Part shown: positions 23,059 through 30,673 of the stretch, piece after piece
How the letters are laid out: each line of letters starts with the position of its first letter
How positions within the stretch are numbered: position 1 is the first letter of the stretch
Notes under the pieces: model-generated
Database searches by the model: none
What the model was told of the DNA's origin: nothing
What the model saw: the letters and a program-made list of their open reading frames with translations, nothing else
Virus record (IMG/VR): IMGVR_UViG_3300032893_000004
Location: 1 to 64,000 of that record
From: a virus
Length of the DNA: 64,000 bases
Direction: 5' to 3' (one strand)
Position numbers and translations under genes: made by a program

Positions 23059-23341
23059 GCCGTTACCTTACCCGTGTCCCTACTGCGACAAGGATGTGAT
23101 GCTCTGGGAGCACATCGGGCGCTGCAACGCGGCCATGATCGAACTCGATCCGAACCTGAAGGAGCAGGCCGACCACCTCAAAGCTCTCCCTGACTCCGAA
23201 GTAGAAGGCATGATCGACTACACGATGCGAGTATACGAGAAGATCTTCGAAGCTAAAACGGGCCGGCGTCCGAACATCGAGGAGCTGGATCACATTCGCA
23301 GTCAAGTGACCGACAACCTTAAAAGAATTCGAGGAAGATGA
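23039..23341 (+). CDS. Small zinc-finger-like protein (100 aa)
   Basis: YPCPYCDKDVMLWEHIGRCN (residues 11-30) has Cys-x2-Cys then His-x4-Cys, a zinc-finger spacing. The rest is an acidic helical domain (EELDHIRSQVTDNLKRIRGR). Likely a small nucleic-acid- or protein-binding factor. The ATG lies inside the HTH gene, so the two are coupled. Confidence 0.6.
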   Translation: MPSNSRKPLPYPCPYCDKDVMLWEHIGRCNAAMIELDPNLKEQADHLKALPDSEVEGMIDYTMRVYEKIFEAKTGRRPNIEELDHIRSQVTDNLKRIRGR

Positions 23342-23562
23342 TGCGCAAACCTTGCAAGACCCGACGATCGATACTGCTGCACTTGACCAAGCGAATCAAG
23401 CGGCTGAAGGAGAAGCACTCCAACACGGCGAAGCTGATACGATCCCGACAGGCCGACGGCTTACGCGTCGCCGGTCTGATCGAATGGCAAGGTCGAATCG
23501 CAGCGTGCCTGGTAGAGGTTTGGCGCCTGAAGCGACAGATCGAAGGCAAGGCTCCGCGATGA
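23338..23562 (+). CDS. Hypothetical very basic helical protein (74 aa)
   Basis: Rich in lysine and arginine over its whole length (LTKRIKRLKEKHSNTAKLIRS). Double ATG at the start, overlapping the previous stop. Probably binds nucleic acid non-specifically; no fold recognised. Its stop overlaps the lipoprotein start as ATGA. Confidence 0.55.
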   Translation: MMRKPCKTRRSILLHLTKRIKRLKEKHSNTAKLIRSRQADGLRVAGLIEWQGRIAACLVEVWRLKRQIEGKAPR

Positions 23563-24149
23563 GACCGCTCCTGTTCCTTCTGCTGACGTCGTGTGCGTTC
23601 CAACCTAGCCAGGACCCGAGAACCATCGTCGGCGTAGATCCGGCGGCAGCACCGTACGTGGCCTCATTCGAGTCGGCACTCGGCTCCTCGATAGGCGATA
23701 TCCCGGTTGCACTCACGACGGACATCCAGTCTGCTCCAGGAGTGACCTCAAGCGACGTGGTAGGCGTCTGCGAGGCTTGGATCACGTCATCGGGCACCTA
23801 CAAGGAAGTGCTATTGGACTACGACTTCTTCACGAATTCTAACGATGCGGGCCGAACCGCCCTGGTCTGGCACGAACTTGGCCACTGCGTGCTCAACCGC
23901 GCCCACAACTTAGAAGCCACCAACTCGTCCTCGTGCGTGCCGGCGCAGTCGCTGCCGATGTCTTGGATGTACCCGTACGTGTTCTTCACCGAAGACGCTT
24001 ACGTGACCGCACCTGCTGACAGCTGCATGGAGCCGTACTACGAAGGCGAGATGTTTACCACTTCGGACTGGATTCCGTGGCTGACAGATGATATGGTGAT
24101 AGCCAGAGCAGCCGGCGATCCGGACTGGGTAGTGCATGACATCAGATAA
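23559..24149 (+). CDS. Second metzincin-like metalloprotease lipoprotein (196 aa)
   Basis: Signal with lipobox LTSC (Cys12). HELGH at 105-109 and a further histidine at 116 keep the same HExxH-x6-H spacing as the lipoprotein at 3626, and SWM at 135-137 takes the Met-turn position. The two proteins share the HELGHC core and cysteine-rich C-terminus but little else, so they are diverged paralogues or separate acquisitions. The frame continues upstream, but the ATG at 23559 overlaps the previous stop and starts the signal peptide. Expected location is the outer membrane or periplasm of the host. Substrate unknown. Confidence 0.7.
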   Translation: MRPLLFLLLTSCAFQPSQDPRTIVGVDPAAAPYVASFESALGSSIGDIPVALTTDIQSAPGVTSSDVVGVCEAWITSSGTYKEVLLDYDFFTNSNDAGRTALVWHELGHCVLNRAHNLEATNSSSCVPAQSLPMSWMYPYVFFTEDAYVTAPADSCMEPYYEGEMFTTSDWIPWLTDDMVIARAAGDPDWVVHDIR

Positions 24150-24480
24150 AACGAAAGCGATCACGATCAACGTGACCAAGCTGTTCCTGACGACCGATCG
24201 GGTAGCGTTCAAATCTTCTCCGACGTCGTGCCCGAGACGCACCAAGTACACAGCCGTGCCGCAGAAGGTCTACGTCGCGAAGTTGAAGCCGTTGGCCAAG
24301 CAACAGCAGTTCGCGATGAAGAAATTTTCGCTTATCACGAAGAAGCTACGCGAGAACTGTCACCATCCGAAGAGCGCTCGCAAGCGATATGTGGAAGTTA
24401 TTCAGTCAGGTATCTTAGGCATGTACGAGTCCGAGATAACGCACGAGTTCTGCGGCCACTACATCGGAGACATCCCGTGA
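24136..24480 (+). CDS. Hypothetical basic protein (114 aa)
   Basis: Basic throughout (KLKPLAKQQQFAMKKFSLITKK), ending with a cysteine/histidine cluster (ENCHHPKSARKRY, THEFCGHY) that could coordinate a metal. ATG 14 nt inside the lipoprotein gene. No family recognised. Confidence 0.6.
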   Translation: MTSDKTKAITINVTKLFLTTDRVAFKSSPTSCPRRTKYTAVPQKVYVAKLKPLAKQQQFAMKKFSLITKKLRENCHHPKSARKRYVEVIQSGILGMYESEITHEFCGHYIGDIP

Positions 24481-24734
24481 AAGCCGTTCTAATTGCTGCC
24501 GCGAAGTTCGCCAAAGAATACGTTTTCGTGCCCAACGAGAAGATGCGTGCTCAGTTGTACCACGTCTTCAAATCCGGCTGGAACGCTGGAATCCGAGAGA
24601 GCGAGGAAGTTCAGGATCTGCTGAAGGCATTGGAATTGATACGTTCTCCGACCATGGATCCGAAATGGCCAGCGTACGGCGCGATCAGCATCGCGAACAA
24701 GGCCTTGGCCGCTTATAAAAAGAGTATTGAATGA
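24477..24734 (+). CDS. Hypothetical helical protein (85 aa), GTG start
   Basis: The open frame reaches back to 24228, but that part is antiphase to the preceding gene; the GTG at 24477 overlaps its stop (GTGA). The product begins MKAVLIAAAKFAKEYV and is helical with a WNAGIRESEEVQDLL segment. Unknown. Confidence 0.6.
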   Translation: MKAVLIAAAKFAKEYVFVPNEKMRAQLYHVFKSGWNAGIRESEEVQDLLKALELIRSPTMDPKWPAYGAISIANKALAAYKKSIE

Positions 24735-25201
24735 AGCTACTCTGTCACGAGTGCGGCGCTTCTTGCGCTACCGAGATCCCTAAGAATTCGGTTATACGAG
24801 CGTACGTGATCTGCGGCGACTGCATGAACAAGGTGCCGGAGTATCTCTGGCAGAACATGATCGCTGCGATCCACTCGGACGGATCGAAGCGGTTCCAGGA
24901 AACGCCGGACGATGGTATGTTTGCGGGCTACGAGGAAGGATCGTCTAGAACTATCGATTTGAAAGGCGTCCCGATGACCGCCGAGAGTATCAAGGAATCA
25001 ATCGACACCGCCTTAGCCAAGGAAAGTATCCTACCGGCAATCAACTGTCCCGTCATCGCACTGGCGAATCTCTCCAAGAACGACCGCAGGGAATACAGAC
25101 TCTTCTTGCGTTACCTGAAACTACGTGATAAGTACGGTGATGCGGTGCTACTAACCCGCCCGTTCTGGCGGAAATACCTGCTGGGAGAAAACGAAGGATG
25201 A
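24731..25201 (+). CDS. Zinc-ribbon-like protein (156 aa)
   Basis: CHECGASC at residues 5-12 and CGDCMNK near 33 form a four-cysteine CxxC...CxxC ribbon. The remainder is helical with a basic LRYLKLRDKYGDAVLLTRP end. Could be a small transcription- or replication-associated factor; nothing in the sequence decides this. ATGA coupling upstream and downstream. Confidence 0.6.
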   Translation: MKLLCHECGASCATEIPKNSVIRAYVICGDCMNKVPEYLWQNMIAAIHSDGSKRFQETPDDGMFAGYEEGSSRTIDLKGVPMTAESIKESIDTALAKESILPAINCPVIALANLSKNDRREYRLFLRYLKLRDKYGDAVLLTRPFWRKYLLGENEG

Positions 25202-25473
25202 GCGACATCATAACACGAGAAAAACAGCTCCTGGACGTCTTACGTCAGATCCGCGACGCCCGCGAAGTCCTTGTTCGCGGAGGCTTGACCTACCAGGAAA
25301 TCGAATCCTTGATTCTGTCTGGAAAGACCATAGTTGGCAACTTGCCGACAGTCGAAGCTCAACTCACCGTGTATGACAAGCTGACCCATCTTGGCTTGAC
25401 GGTGACTTCCGGGCGCAGGTCGATCTGGACGGACGAAGAAAAGTGTGAGTATTACCTGGATGTGTCGCTGTGA
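25198..25473 (+). CDS. Hypothetical phage protein (91 aa)
   Basis: Helical first half (LLDVLRQIRDAREVLVRGG) and a strand-rich second half ending in EEKCEYYLDVSL. No metal or membrane motif. The stop overlaps a small lipoprotein start as GTGA. Confidence 0.6.
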   Translation: MSDIITREKQLLDVLRQIRDAREVLVRGGLTYQEIESLILSGKTIVGNLPTVEAQLTVYDKLTHLGLTVTSGRRSIWTDEEKCEYYLDVSL

Positions 25474-25649
25474 AGACACATCAGTTGATCCTGTTCTTGA
25501 TCGTGGCACTAGGCTGCACTTCGTGTGACGGCAGCTACGAGTTCGCCAAGCGAGAATGCGCAGCCAGAAAGTCTCAGCTCAAGAACTGGATTCGCGATTT
25601 TACCGGCGGATCTTTCTCGTGCGAAGACGGGTTTCGGTACAATGAGTAA
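25470..25649 (+). CDS. Small lipoprotein (59 aa), GTG start
   Basis: Signal peptide LILFLIVALGC with a lipobox-like LGC (Cys16), then a 43-residue mature part with four more cysteines (CTSC, REC, FSC). Lipid anchoring is predicted. The GTG overlaps the previous stop by 4 nt and the 3' end overlaps the next gene by 8 nt, which supports it being real despite its size. This is the fourth lipoprotein of the window; role unknown. Confidence 0.65.
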   Translation: MKTHQLILFLIVALGCTSCDGSYEFAKRECAARKSQLKNWIRDFTGGSFSCEDGFRYNE

Positions 25650-25857
25650 AGAATACGGCATCCTGATTTCCACCGAACCGACCTGGCAGGACCGAGCGAT
25701 GGATCTGATCCACCAGCTCAAAGCCGAGTGCGATCGGCTCCAGGAGATCGTGGACGCTCAGGACAAGATCATCCACCTGCAGAAGTCTCAGATGGAATTA
25801 GCTAAAGACCTGGTAAACGCGCTGAATGTGCGTATGCCGCTATCCGGGAGGTTCTGA
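25642..25857 (+). CDS. Coiled-coil protein (71 aa)
   Basis: The frame is open upstream, but the ATG at 25642 (MSKEYGILIST) sits in an 8-nt overlap with the lipoprotein gene. Residues 25-60 are a clear coiled coil (LKAECDRLQEIVDAQDKII). Could oligomerise or act as an adaptor. No family assigned. Confidence 0.6.
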   Translation: MSKEYGILISTEPTWQDRAMDLIHQLKAECDRLQEIVDAQDKIIHLQKSQMELAKDLVNALNVRMPLSGRF

Positions 25858-26063
25858 TGATCATTACAGCCGATCAAGTTAAGAAGCTGGTCGACGAGAC
25901 CGGCTGCGGCATGCAAGTAGCCGCTCTAGCCCTGGAAAAGCGAGAGGGCGATCATGTCCTTGCGCGGGAGTTCGTTCAGAGGTATAATCTGGCTGCAGTC
26001 ATGTCCGATGCCAGCCGGTTCCCGCTGTGGCATCGGCACCTGCAAGCGAAGGAGAAGAAGTGA
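25857..26063 (+). CDS. EF-Ts/UBA-like N-terminal domain protein (68 aa)
   Basis: Residues 7-40, VKKLVDETGCGMQVAALAL then EKREGDHVLAREFVQ, follow the elongation factor Ts N-terminal (UBA-like) pattern: basic helix, TGxGM turn, ALxxxxGD, second helix. In EF-Ts this domain contacts EF-Tu. A stand-alone copy in a phage might target host EF-Tu or simply reuse the fold. The Lys in the usual KKAL position is missing (VAALAL). Confidence 0.6.
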   Translation: MIITADQVKKLVDETGCGMQVAALALEKREGDHVLAREFVQRYNLAAVMSDASRFPLWHRHLQAKEKK

Positions 26064-26350
26064 AATATCAAGGAGTAAAGATCCCGAAACCGAACGGCAG
26101 GCCGCAGCTCTGGACGAGAGCCAGCTTTCATACGGACTGCTTCAATCACACCAGTCTACGAATCATCTACCCGGACGGTCACGTCGCGTGGCATTCGATC
26201 GGCAGTTCTTATAGCGCTGATCCTAGCAGATGGGATTCGAAAGGTTGTACTTCGGAATCGACCCAGCTAAAAGCGATCAAGCGCTGCATCGACTACGATT
26301 CTGACAACGGCAAGAGTCATCGCAGACCGTGGTTTCTGGGGTACCTATGA
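26060..26350 (+). CDS. Hypothetical phage protein (96 aa), GTG start
   Basis: GTG after AAGGAGAAGAA, overlapping the previous stop. Beta-rich with histidine, tyrosine and serine (FHTDCFNHTSLRIIYPDGH, SIGSSYSADPSRW). Ends in a basic YDSDNGKSHRRPWFLGYL. Unknown. Confidence 0.6.
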   Translation: MKYQGVKIPKPNGRPQLWTRASFHTDCFNHTSLRIIYPDGHVAWHSIGSSYSADPSRWDSKGCTSESTQLKAIKRCIDYDSDNGKSHRRPWFLGYL

Positions 26351-26895
26351 ACGAATACAAAGGATTTCTCTCGGGTGACCCGCTAGGACTGAACGGCAAG
26401 CCTTCTTCATACCAGCGTAACCTGAACGTGTCCAAAGCTAACTACATGTCGCTCTACGTCAGCTCAATCGACGAACTCGCGCCGGACGCGGTCCCGCGCC
26501 TGATCGAGCGCATCGATCAGATTCTGCTGACGGCCAACGGTTACATCTTGGTCGGGCAGACTCAAGACGTGCAGAAGTACATAGACGATCACCGTATGGA
26601 GATATTCGCGATGATCCAAGGCTACAAGAACGCAGAACGGGAGGCAGTCGTGACGAAAGAGCTAGATCAACAGACTCAGCATACTCGGGCTGCGTACGCC
26701 AAGGAATTTCTGGTTGCGCTGATCAACACGCCGCCGGTGTTCCGCGTCAATCCGCCGGTTGGAGCCGCGAGAGAGGGTACGTACGATTACCGCGAGCAGG
26801 TCACGCTCGATCCAGATCCCGCTAAGCTCGCGCCGCTTGCGGTCCGATTCGCAGACGAGTTGATCAAAGCTTTGAACCAAGGAGGAAACGTATGA
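26347..26895 (+). CDS. Hypothetical phage protein (182 aa)
   Basis: ATGA overlap at the start; an in-frame GTG six codons upstream lies inside the previous gene. Helical and acidic (DAVPRLIERIDQILLTAN), with a central AEREAVVTKELDQQTQHT and a helical AVRFADELIKALN end. Among the larger unknowns of this operon. No domain recognised. Confidence 0.6.
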   Translation: MNEYKGFLSGDPLGLNGKPSSYQRNLNVSKANYMSLYVSSIDELAPDAVPRLIERIDQILLTANGYILVGQTQDVQKYIDDHRMEIFAMIQGYKNAEREAVVTKELDQQTQHTRAAYAKEFLVALINTPPVFRVNPPVGAAREGTYDYREQVTLDPDPAKLAPLAVRFADELIKALNQGGNV

Positions 26896-27191
26896 GAGCA
26901 TGTATAATCGAGTTCGCGGAGATGACGGCAGAACACCTGGCGGACATCATAGCCCAGCTACCTCCGTACACGAAGATCAAGCCGTGGTCGTACAAAACTT
27001 TCAAAGACGAGGGGATGTACAGAGAGCCGATCGAAGTGTCATGCCTGATCCTGGAATCGTCTGCGTTCAAGGAGCTTCAGGAAGGTGCGTTCCCGCCGAA
27101 GTTGAAGTACGAACTGGGCGTCGGTTCGGTCACCAGGAGACCTTCCGTCAAGCTGTTCCTGAGCAGCGAGATACTCGAACAGTTTCCGTGA
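26892..27191 (+). CDS. Hypothetical phage protein (99 aa)
   Basis: ATG after CAAGGAGGAAACGT, one of the strongest sites in the operon, so it may be made in quantity. Alpha/beta with a cysteine pair (ACIIEF, VSCLILE). No family recognised. Confidence 0.6.
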   Translation: MRACIIEFAEMTAEHLADIIAQLPPYTKIKPWSYKTFKDEGMYREPIEVSCLILESSAFKELQEGAFPPKLKYELGVGSVTRRPSVKLFLSSEILEQFP

Positions 27192-27208
27192 TCCCAAAGG
27201 AGGATAAG

Positions 27209-27433
27209 ATGGTGTACGCTACGAAGTTCCGAGAAAAGGGCGAGAAGAAGTATAAGACCTGTTTTATCGTAGCCAAAGACTACGAGGAATACCGCGAGGG
27301 ACTGCTTGATTTCTTGAAAGACGAGGCGTACGACGTCGACAAGCGAACTCTCCAGTGCGCCGGTGGTTCCGTCCCGTTTATGACGGGCACGAGACCAGAA
27401 GTGATCGACGTTGACTTGGACGAAGTGAGCTGA
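27209..27433 (+). CDS. Hypothetical basic protein (74 aa)
   Basis: The frame is open upstream, but AAAGGAGGATAAG fixes the ATG at 27209. Product MVYATKFREKGEKKYKTCFIV, alpha/beta with acidic C-terminus (VIDVDLDEVS). Unknown function. Confidence 0.6.
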   Translation: MVYATKFREKGEKKYKTCFIVAKDYEEYREGLLDFLKDEAYDVDKRTLQCAGGSVPFMTGTRPEVIDVDLDEVS

Positions 27434-27437
27434 TAGC

Positions 27438-27572
27438 ATGGACAAGCTGCATCTGATCCTCGCGATCGTGTTCTCGGTGGCTCTCTGGTTCACGGCCGGC
27501 GTGCTGGTCGGCTACAGAACAGTCACCATAAACTATCGCGTGCAACAGTTGGAGAATTTACATGGCAAGTAA
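27438..27572 (+). CDS. 44-residue single-pass membrane protein
   Basis: ATG 5 nt after the previous stop; one hydrophobic helix (LILAIVFSVALWFTAGVLVG) then a short basic tail. Its stop overlaps the next gene by 11 nt. The tiling and the clean membrane segment support it. No homologue recognised. Confidence 0.55.
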   Translation: MDKLHLILAIVFSVALWFTAGVLVGYRTVTINYRVQQLENLHGK

Positions 27573-27810
27573 GAGCAAGAAGATCGAAGTGTACTACGCA
27601 GGCAAGTCGAAGAACTTGTACCTGATTCTCCCGAATGGAGACTCGTACTACGTCACCAACGGCGGCGCGGTAGGTAAGACGATTGGCAACCGCAACGTTC
27701 GAGTGTGGAATAAACCAGGCCGACTCGGCAACTCGAACTTTGAGAACGCGAAGCTGGTCTGCGAGCTGACGCCTAAGATGATCCGGCAGATTCGCAAGAT
27801 CGTGGAGTAA
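27562..27810 (+). CDS. Hypothetical basic protein (82 aa)
   Basis: Lysine-rich start (ASKSKKIEVYYAGKSKN), then beta strands with glycine/asparagine turns (GGAVGKTIGNRNVRVW). ATG after GGAGAATTTAC. Function unknown. Confidence 0.6.
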   Translation: MASKSKKIEVYYAGKSKNLYLILPNGDSYYVTNGGAVGKTIGNRNVRVWNKPGRLGNSNFENAKLVCELTPKMIRQIRKIVE

Positions 27811-27820
27811 GGAGAAACTT

Positions 27821-28075
27821 GTGAGTGACCAAAAACAATTCCTGTACGAGATCTTAGATGTGCGAAAAGTTCAAGGAGGAAACGGAGAAGAATCGACTCT
27901 GTTGCTATCACTATCTGGTCCGCTGAAAAGTATGCTCTCGGTAGCGCCCGTGAAAGCTTCCGAGAAAGAGGGCTTGCCGGACTTCACAGAATACGAGTAT
28001 GTCCAAGTTCACAACGGTGCTGTCGTCGGTGCGTTCGAGAAGGGTAAGATCCTTCGGCTCGACCGAGAGTTGTAA
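27821..28075 (+). CDS. Hypothetical phage protein (84 aa), GTG start
   Basis: GTG preceded by AAGGAGAAACTT. Beta-rich, acidic in the middle (KEGLPDFTEYEYVQVHNGA). Ends FEKGKILRLDREL. No family assigned. Confidence 0.6.
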   Translation: MSDQKQFLYEILDVRKVQGGNGEESTLLLSLSGPLKSMLSVAPVKASEKEGLPDFTEYEYVQVHNGAVVGAFEKGKILRLDREL

Positions 28076-28081
28076 GCGGCT

Positions 28082-28291
28082 ATGGCGTTTAAAGGCTTCG
28101 ACAAGAACGAGTATGGGGCGAAGATCTCGAAGCACGTCTGCGACTCGTGTGGCGTCGAGTTTACTGTGTGCCCAGGCACAGAACGGTTCGACAATTGTCT
28201 CGGAACGAGCTGCCCGTCTTACGACGAGAAGTACGACGTTGACAAGATGCTCTCGGAAGGTCTAGAATTGAATTGCGAGCCGATACACTGA
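28082..28291 (+). CDS. Zinc-binding small protein (69 aa)
   Basis: CDSCGVEFTVCPGTERFDNC (residues 20-39) with a further CPSY gives CxxC-x7-C-x8-C spacing, a likely zinc site. Acidic elsewhere. ATG follows GTTGTAAGCGGCT, a weak site, so coupling to the previous gene is likely. Unknown role. Confidence 0.6.
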   Translation: MAFKGFDKNEYGAKISKHVCDSCGVEFTVCPGTERFDNCLGTSCPSYDEKYDVDKMLSEGLELNCEPIH

Positions 28292-28298
28292 GGTGTCT

Positions 28299-28757
28299 AT
28301 GACCGCCAAGATCCACTCCTGCAAGAAGAACGGCGAGAAGATAGATCTAGGCGTGAAAGAGGATAAGTACATCCTAGTCAAAGTCACGGCTGGCGACCAC
28401 CTCGAATGGATCGAGAAACCGGGCAAGTATGAAATCAAGAGAAGCACTCTGATGCCGAAGAGCGGCATCTTCGACCTTAAGTCAAATACGTTTCTGGACG
28501 AAGATGCCGTCTTCGATCAGTTCCAGTCCGTAGATCGGTGCGATTTCCCCAAAATTACTGCTCCCAGAGAACGCATCCAATACGTCGAAGGTATTCGCGA
28601 CAGCCACAACGCTTTCCATGAAGGAATCGTTACGGTGCCGCAAGATGGCTGGTATCTGTACCAGCACAAAGGGCAACCTATCCGACGTGCATGGTTCCGA
28701 GCTGGCAGCACGCTGTGGGATCTGGTTCTTCTGATCGACACGACGGAGCCGCTATGA
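28299..28757 (+). CDS. Hypothetical phage protein (152 aa)
   Basis: A GTG two codons upstream is possible, but GAGGTG then spaces correctly to the ATG at 28299. Lysine-rich beta start (IHSCKKNGEKIDLG), middle with KYEIKRSTLMPKSGIF, end beta-rich with WYLYQHKGQPIRRAWF. No domain recognised. Confidence 0.6.
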   Translation: MTAKIHSCKKNGEKIDLGVKEDKYILVKVTAGDHLEWIEKPGKYEIKRSTLMPKSGIFDLKSNTFLDEDAVFDQFQSVDRCDFPKITAPRERIQYVEGIRDSHNAFHEGIVTVPQDGWYLYQHKGQPIRRAWFRAGSTLWDLVLLIDTTEPL

Positions 28758-29032
28758 GTACCATGGTACGGGTCTTCAAGAAGACGTTCGACAGAGTGAT
28801 GAAAGCTCAACCGTACGTGACGGGCCATACGACGATGATCTGCGAGCCGCCTATCACGTTCTACTGGAACACCGAAGCTGCGGAAGGCGAAGACAGGTCG
28901 TTCGGCCAAAACGCGTTCGCTAAGATCGTGAGAGACTACGAGATAGTCGGCAGGCCGCCTGCGGGCAAGAGCGGCGCCGTAAAAATAAAAGATAAGCTTG
29001 CGTACTATCTGCGACAGGATATGTTAAAATGA
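28754..29032 (+). CDS. Hypothetical basic protein (92 aa)
   Basis: ATGA overlap start (MSTMVRVFKKTFDRVM). Two helices flank a beta segment (CEPPITFYWNTEAAEG). The C-terminus is basic and helical (KIKDKLAYYLRQDMLK). Unknown. Confidence 0.55.
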   Translation: MSTMVRVFKKTFDRVMKAQPYVTGHTTMICEPPITFYWNTEAAEGEDRSFGQNAFAKIVRDYEIVGRPPAGKSGAVKIKDKLAYYLRQDMLK

Positions 29033-29292
29033 AGACGAACCAGTTCAGGCGAGTCTGTGACTGGATAAGAGCCCGCAGGTCCTTCACGCGGAAGCAGTTC
29101 GGGCGACGGTTCGGCTACGGGTTAACCACGCCCAATGTTTACCTGGCAGCTCTCAAGAAGGCTGGCCTCGTCGAGAACCCAGCTCGGGGCGTGTGGGTTC
29201 GGACATGCTCTAAGAGACGACTGGACAAACTGACCATCACCTACGTGAAGGCGAACGACATGACCGATCGGGATCCGAAGAGAACTGAATGA
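29029..29292 (+). CDS. Winged-helix-like small DNA-binding protein (87 aa)
   Basis: SFTRKQFGRRFGYGLTTPNV followed by YLAALKKAGLVENPARGVWV reads as a helix-turn-helix with a wing; basic elsewhere. A transcription-factor role is plausible; no named family. Starts in an ATGA overlap. Confidence 0.55.
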   Translation: MKTNQFRRVCDWIRARRSFTRKQFGRRFGYGLTTPNVYLAALKKAGLVENPARGVWVRTCSKRRLDKLTITYVKANDMTDRDPKRTE

Positions 29293-29513
29293 AGATTAGA
29301 GGAGTCATCGATTATCTCAGGGACAAGTATGGCGAGACGTGGCAGTACGACCGCAGGGCATACCAGTGGCGGCAGATCGACGGGACTCTCTACGCCCATA
29401 AAGTTTTGACCGGGAAAGACTTCGAAGGCGAATATACCGGCCAGTGGACGATGTGCCTCTACGACAGTTCTAACGAGCGGCCGCCCGAGTGGCTTCCGTT
29501 CAGCGGCGGATAG
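29289..29513 (+). CDS. Hypothetical phage protein (74 aa)
   Basis: Aromatic-rich (WQYDRRAYQWRQIDG, EYTGQWTMCLYD) with a proline-rich end (NERPPEWLPFSGG). No motif known to me. Coupled by an ATGA overlap. Confidence 0.55.
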   Translation: MKIRGVIDYLRDKYGETWQYDRRAYQWRQIDGTLYAHKVLTGKDFEGEYTGQWTMCLYDSSNERPPEWLPFSGG

Positions 29514-29514
29514 C

Positions 29515-29697
29515 GTGACAATAGACCAAGCGTTCGTGAGATGGGAAAAGCGATCGCCCGAAAGATGGGCCGCCTGGTGCGCGTACATGGCACGATACAT
29601 GCGGCAGTATCGTACAACTTCGAGAGGCAAGCGCGTCGTCCGTAAGGCAAATCGAAACTACTACATCAAGAAGCCGAACGTTATCGTAAGGAAGTAA
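29515..29697 (+). CDS. Hypothetical very basic protein (60 aa), GTG start
   Basis: Arginine/lysine/tyrosine-rich (YMARYMRQYRTTSRGKRVVR); likely nucleic-acid-binding by charge. GTG one base after the previous stop. Not assigned. Confidence 0.55.
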   Translation: MTIDQAFVRWEKRSPERWAAWCAYMARYMRQYRTTSRGKRVVRKANRNYYIKKPNVIVRK

Positions 29698-29703
29698 GAC
29701 ATT

Positions 29704-30090
29704 ATGGATATTAAATTGAGAGAGTCTTTGCCTGAGATCACCACCATGACCACGTACGACACGCAGGATCTGCTGGATCAGTCGAAGGGCGTCGTAGAAG
29801 TCAATACTCCTCCGCCGGTAAGCGGTCGCTTCAAGTGCTGCGGCGGCAACGACGACCCGGAACCGTATAAGACGCACTGCCAGGACTGCCCTGACTTGTG
29901 CTTGTTTTACTCGCCGGAACTTGATATGATCAACATCTGTACGAGGAGCGACGGCTTCATGTTCAAAGACGCAGACGGTGAGTTTCATCTGAACTACCTG
30001 CTGAACGATCGAGAACATCCGTTCAAGACGTATCGCTTCGACTTCATCGGCGAATTAGGTCCGACTTCGGACGAGGATGACGCGGCGTGA
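29704..30090 (+). CDS. Cysteine-rich protein, probable metal site (128 aa)
   Basis: FKCCGGN, THCQDCPDLC and NIC give seven cysteines within about 40 residues, consistent with one or two metal clusters. Acidic overall (TSDEDDAA end). ATG after TAAGGAAGTAAG. An Fe-S or zinc role cannot be distinguished. Confidence 0.6.
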   Translation: MDIKLRESLPEITTMTTYDTQDLLDQSKGVVEVNTPPPVSGRFKCCGGNDDPEPYKTHCQDCPDLCLFYSPELDMINICTRSDGFMFKDADGEFHLNYLLNDREHPFKTYRFDFIGELGPTSDEDDAA

Positions 30091-30329
30091 TACTGTTCGG
30101 CTGGTTCTTCGACTTCGCTGCTATCGTTAACACGCACGGCTTCGGACTAGGCTTCGACGTGGAATATCCGCACATCGAATCGTTGCCAGAAGACCTGGCC
30201 GACCCGGAAGGTGCTAGGCTCAACTTGCCGTTCCCCGGCGCGATCGAGGTGCAGCTCGGTCCGATCACACTGAAGTTAACGATTCTTAAACTAGAATACA
30301 AGCCCGAGGATAAGGTGCCTCGTGGGTGA
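30087..30329 (+). CDS. Hypothetical phage protein (80 aa), GTG start
   Basis: Hydrophobic N-terminus (ILFGWFFDFAAIV) that is too short and polar to be a clear membrane helix, then a beta-rich acidic part. Overlaps both neighbours by 4-8 nt. Unknown. Confidence 0.55.
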   Translation: MILFGWFFDFAAIVNTHGFGLGFDVEYPHIESLPEDLADPEGARLNLPFPGAIEVQLGPITLKLTILKLEYKPEDKVPRG

Positions 30330-30645
30330 GCAGCTTTTCAAGCCAGGCCAGCGCGTGACTGTAAAGGGCGACGACCGGCTGTTCTTCGTGCCTGATGCGG
30401 ATTACTGGAAGCGAGAACGCAAGGACTGGCTCAAGATCCCGTACTACGCGAAGCTGACTGAGGATGAGTTCGTGGCCGAAAAGATGCGGACCGCCACCAA
30501 CCGCTGCATCGAGTGCTTCTCTTCCGCCGATCCCGACAGGACCTCGTGTAGAGAATACCTGCTCGTGGAGTTGGACGCGCTCGGCTGCGAGACCGGCGAG
30601 ATCGATACCCACATATGCGAGAAGACGATAAGGTTGGCTAAGTAA
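30322..30645 (+). CDS. Hypothetical protein with four clustered cysteines (107 aa), GTG start
   Basis: RCIECFSSADPDRTSCREY has CxxC...C and a fourth cysteine follows (LGCETG), possible zinc binding. The N-terminus (FKPGQRVTVKGDDRLFFV) resembles a small SH3-like barrel. No family assigned. Confidence 0.55.
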   Translation: MGEQLFKPGQRVTVKGDDRLFFVPDADYWKRERKDWLKIPYYAKLTEDEFVAEKMRTATNRCIECFSSADPDRTSCREYLLVELDALGCETGEIDTHICEKTIRLAK

Positions 30646-30673
30646 CTGAAACTATTGCAGGAGAAGTTAAGCA

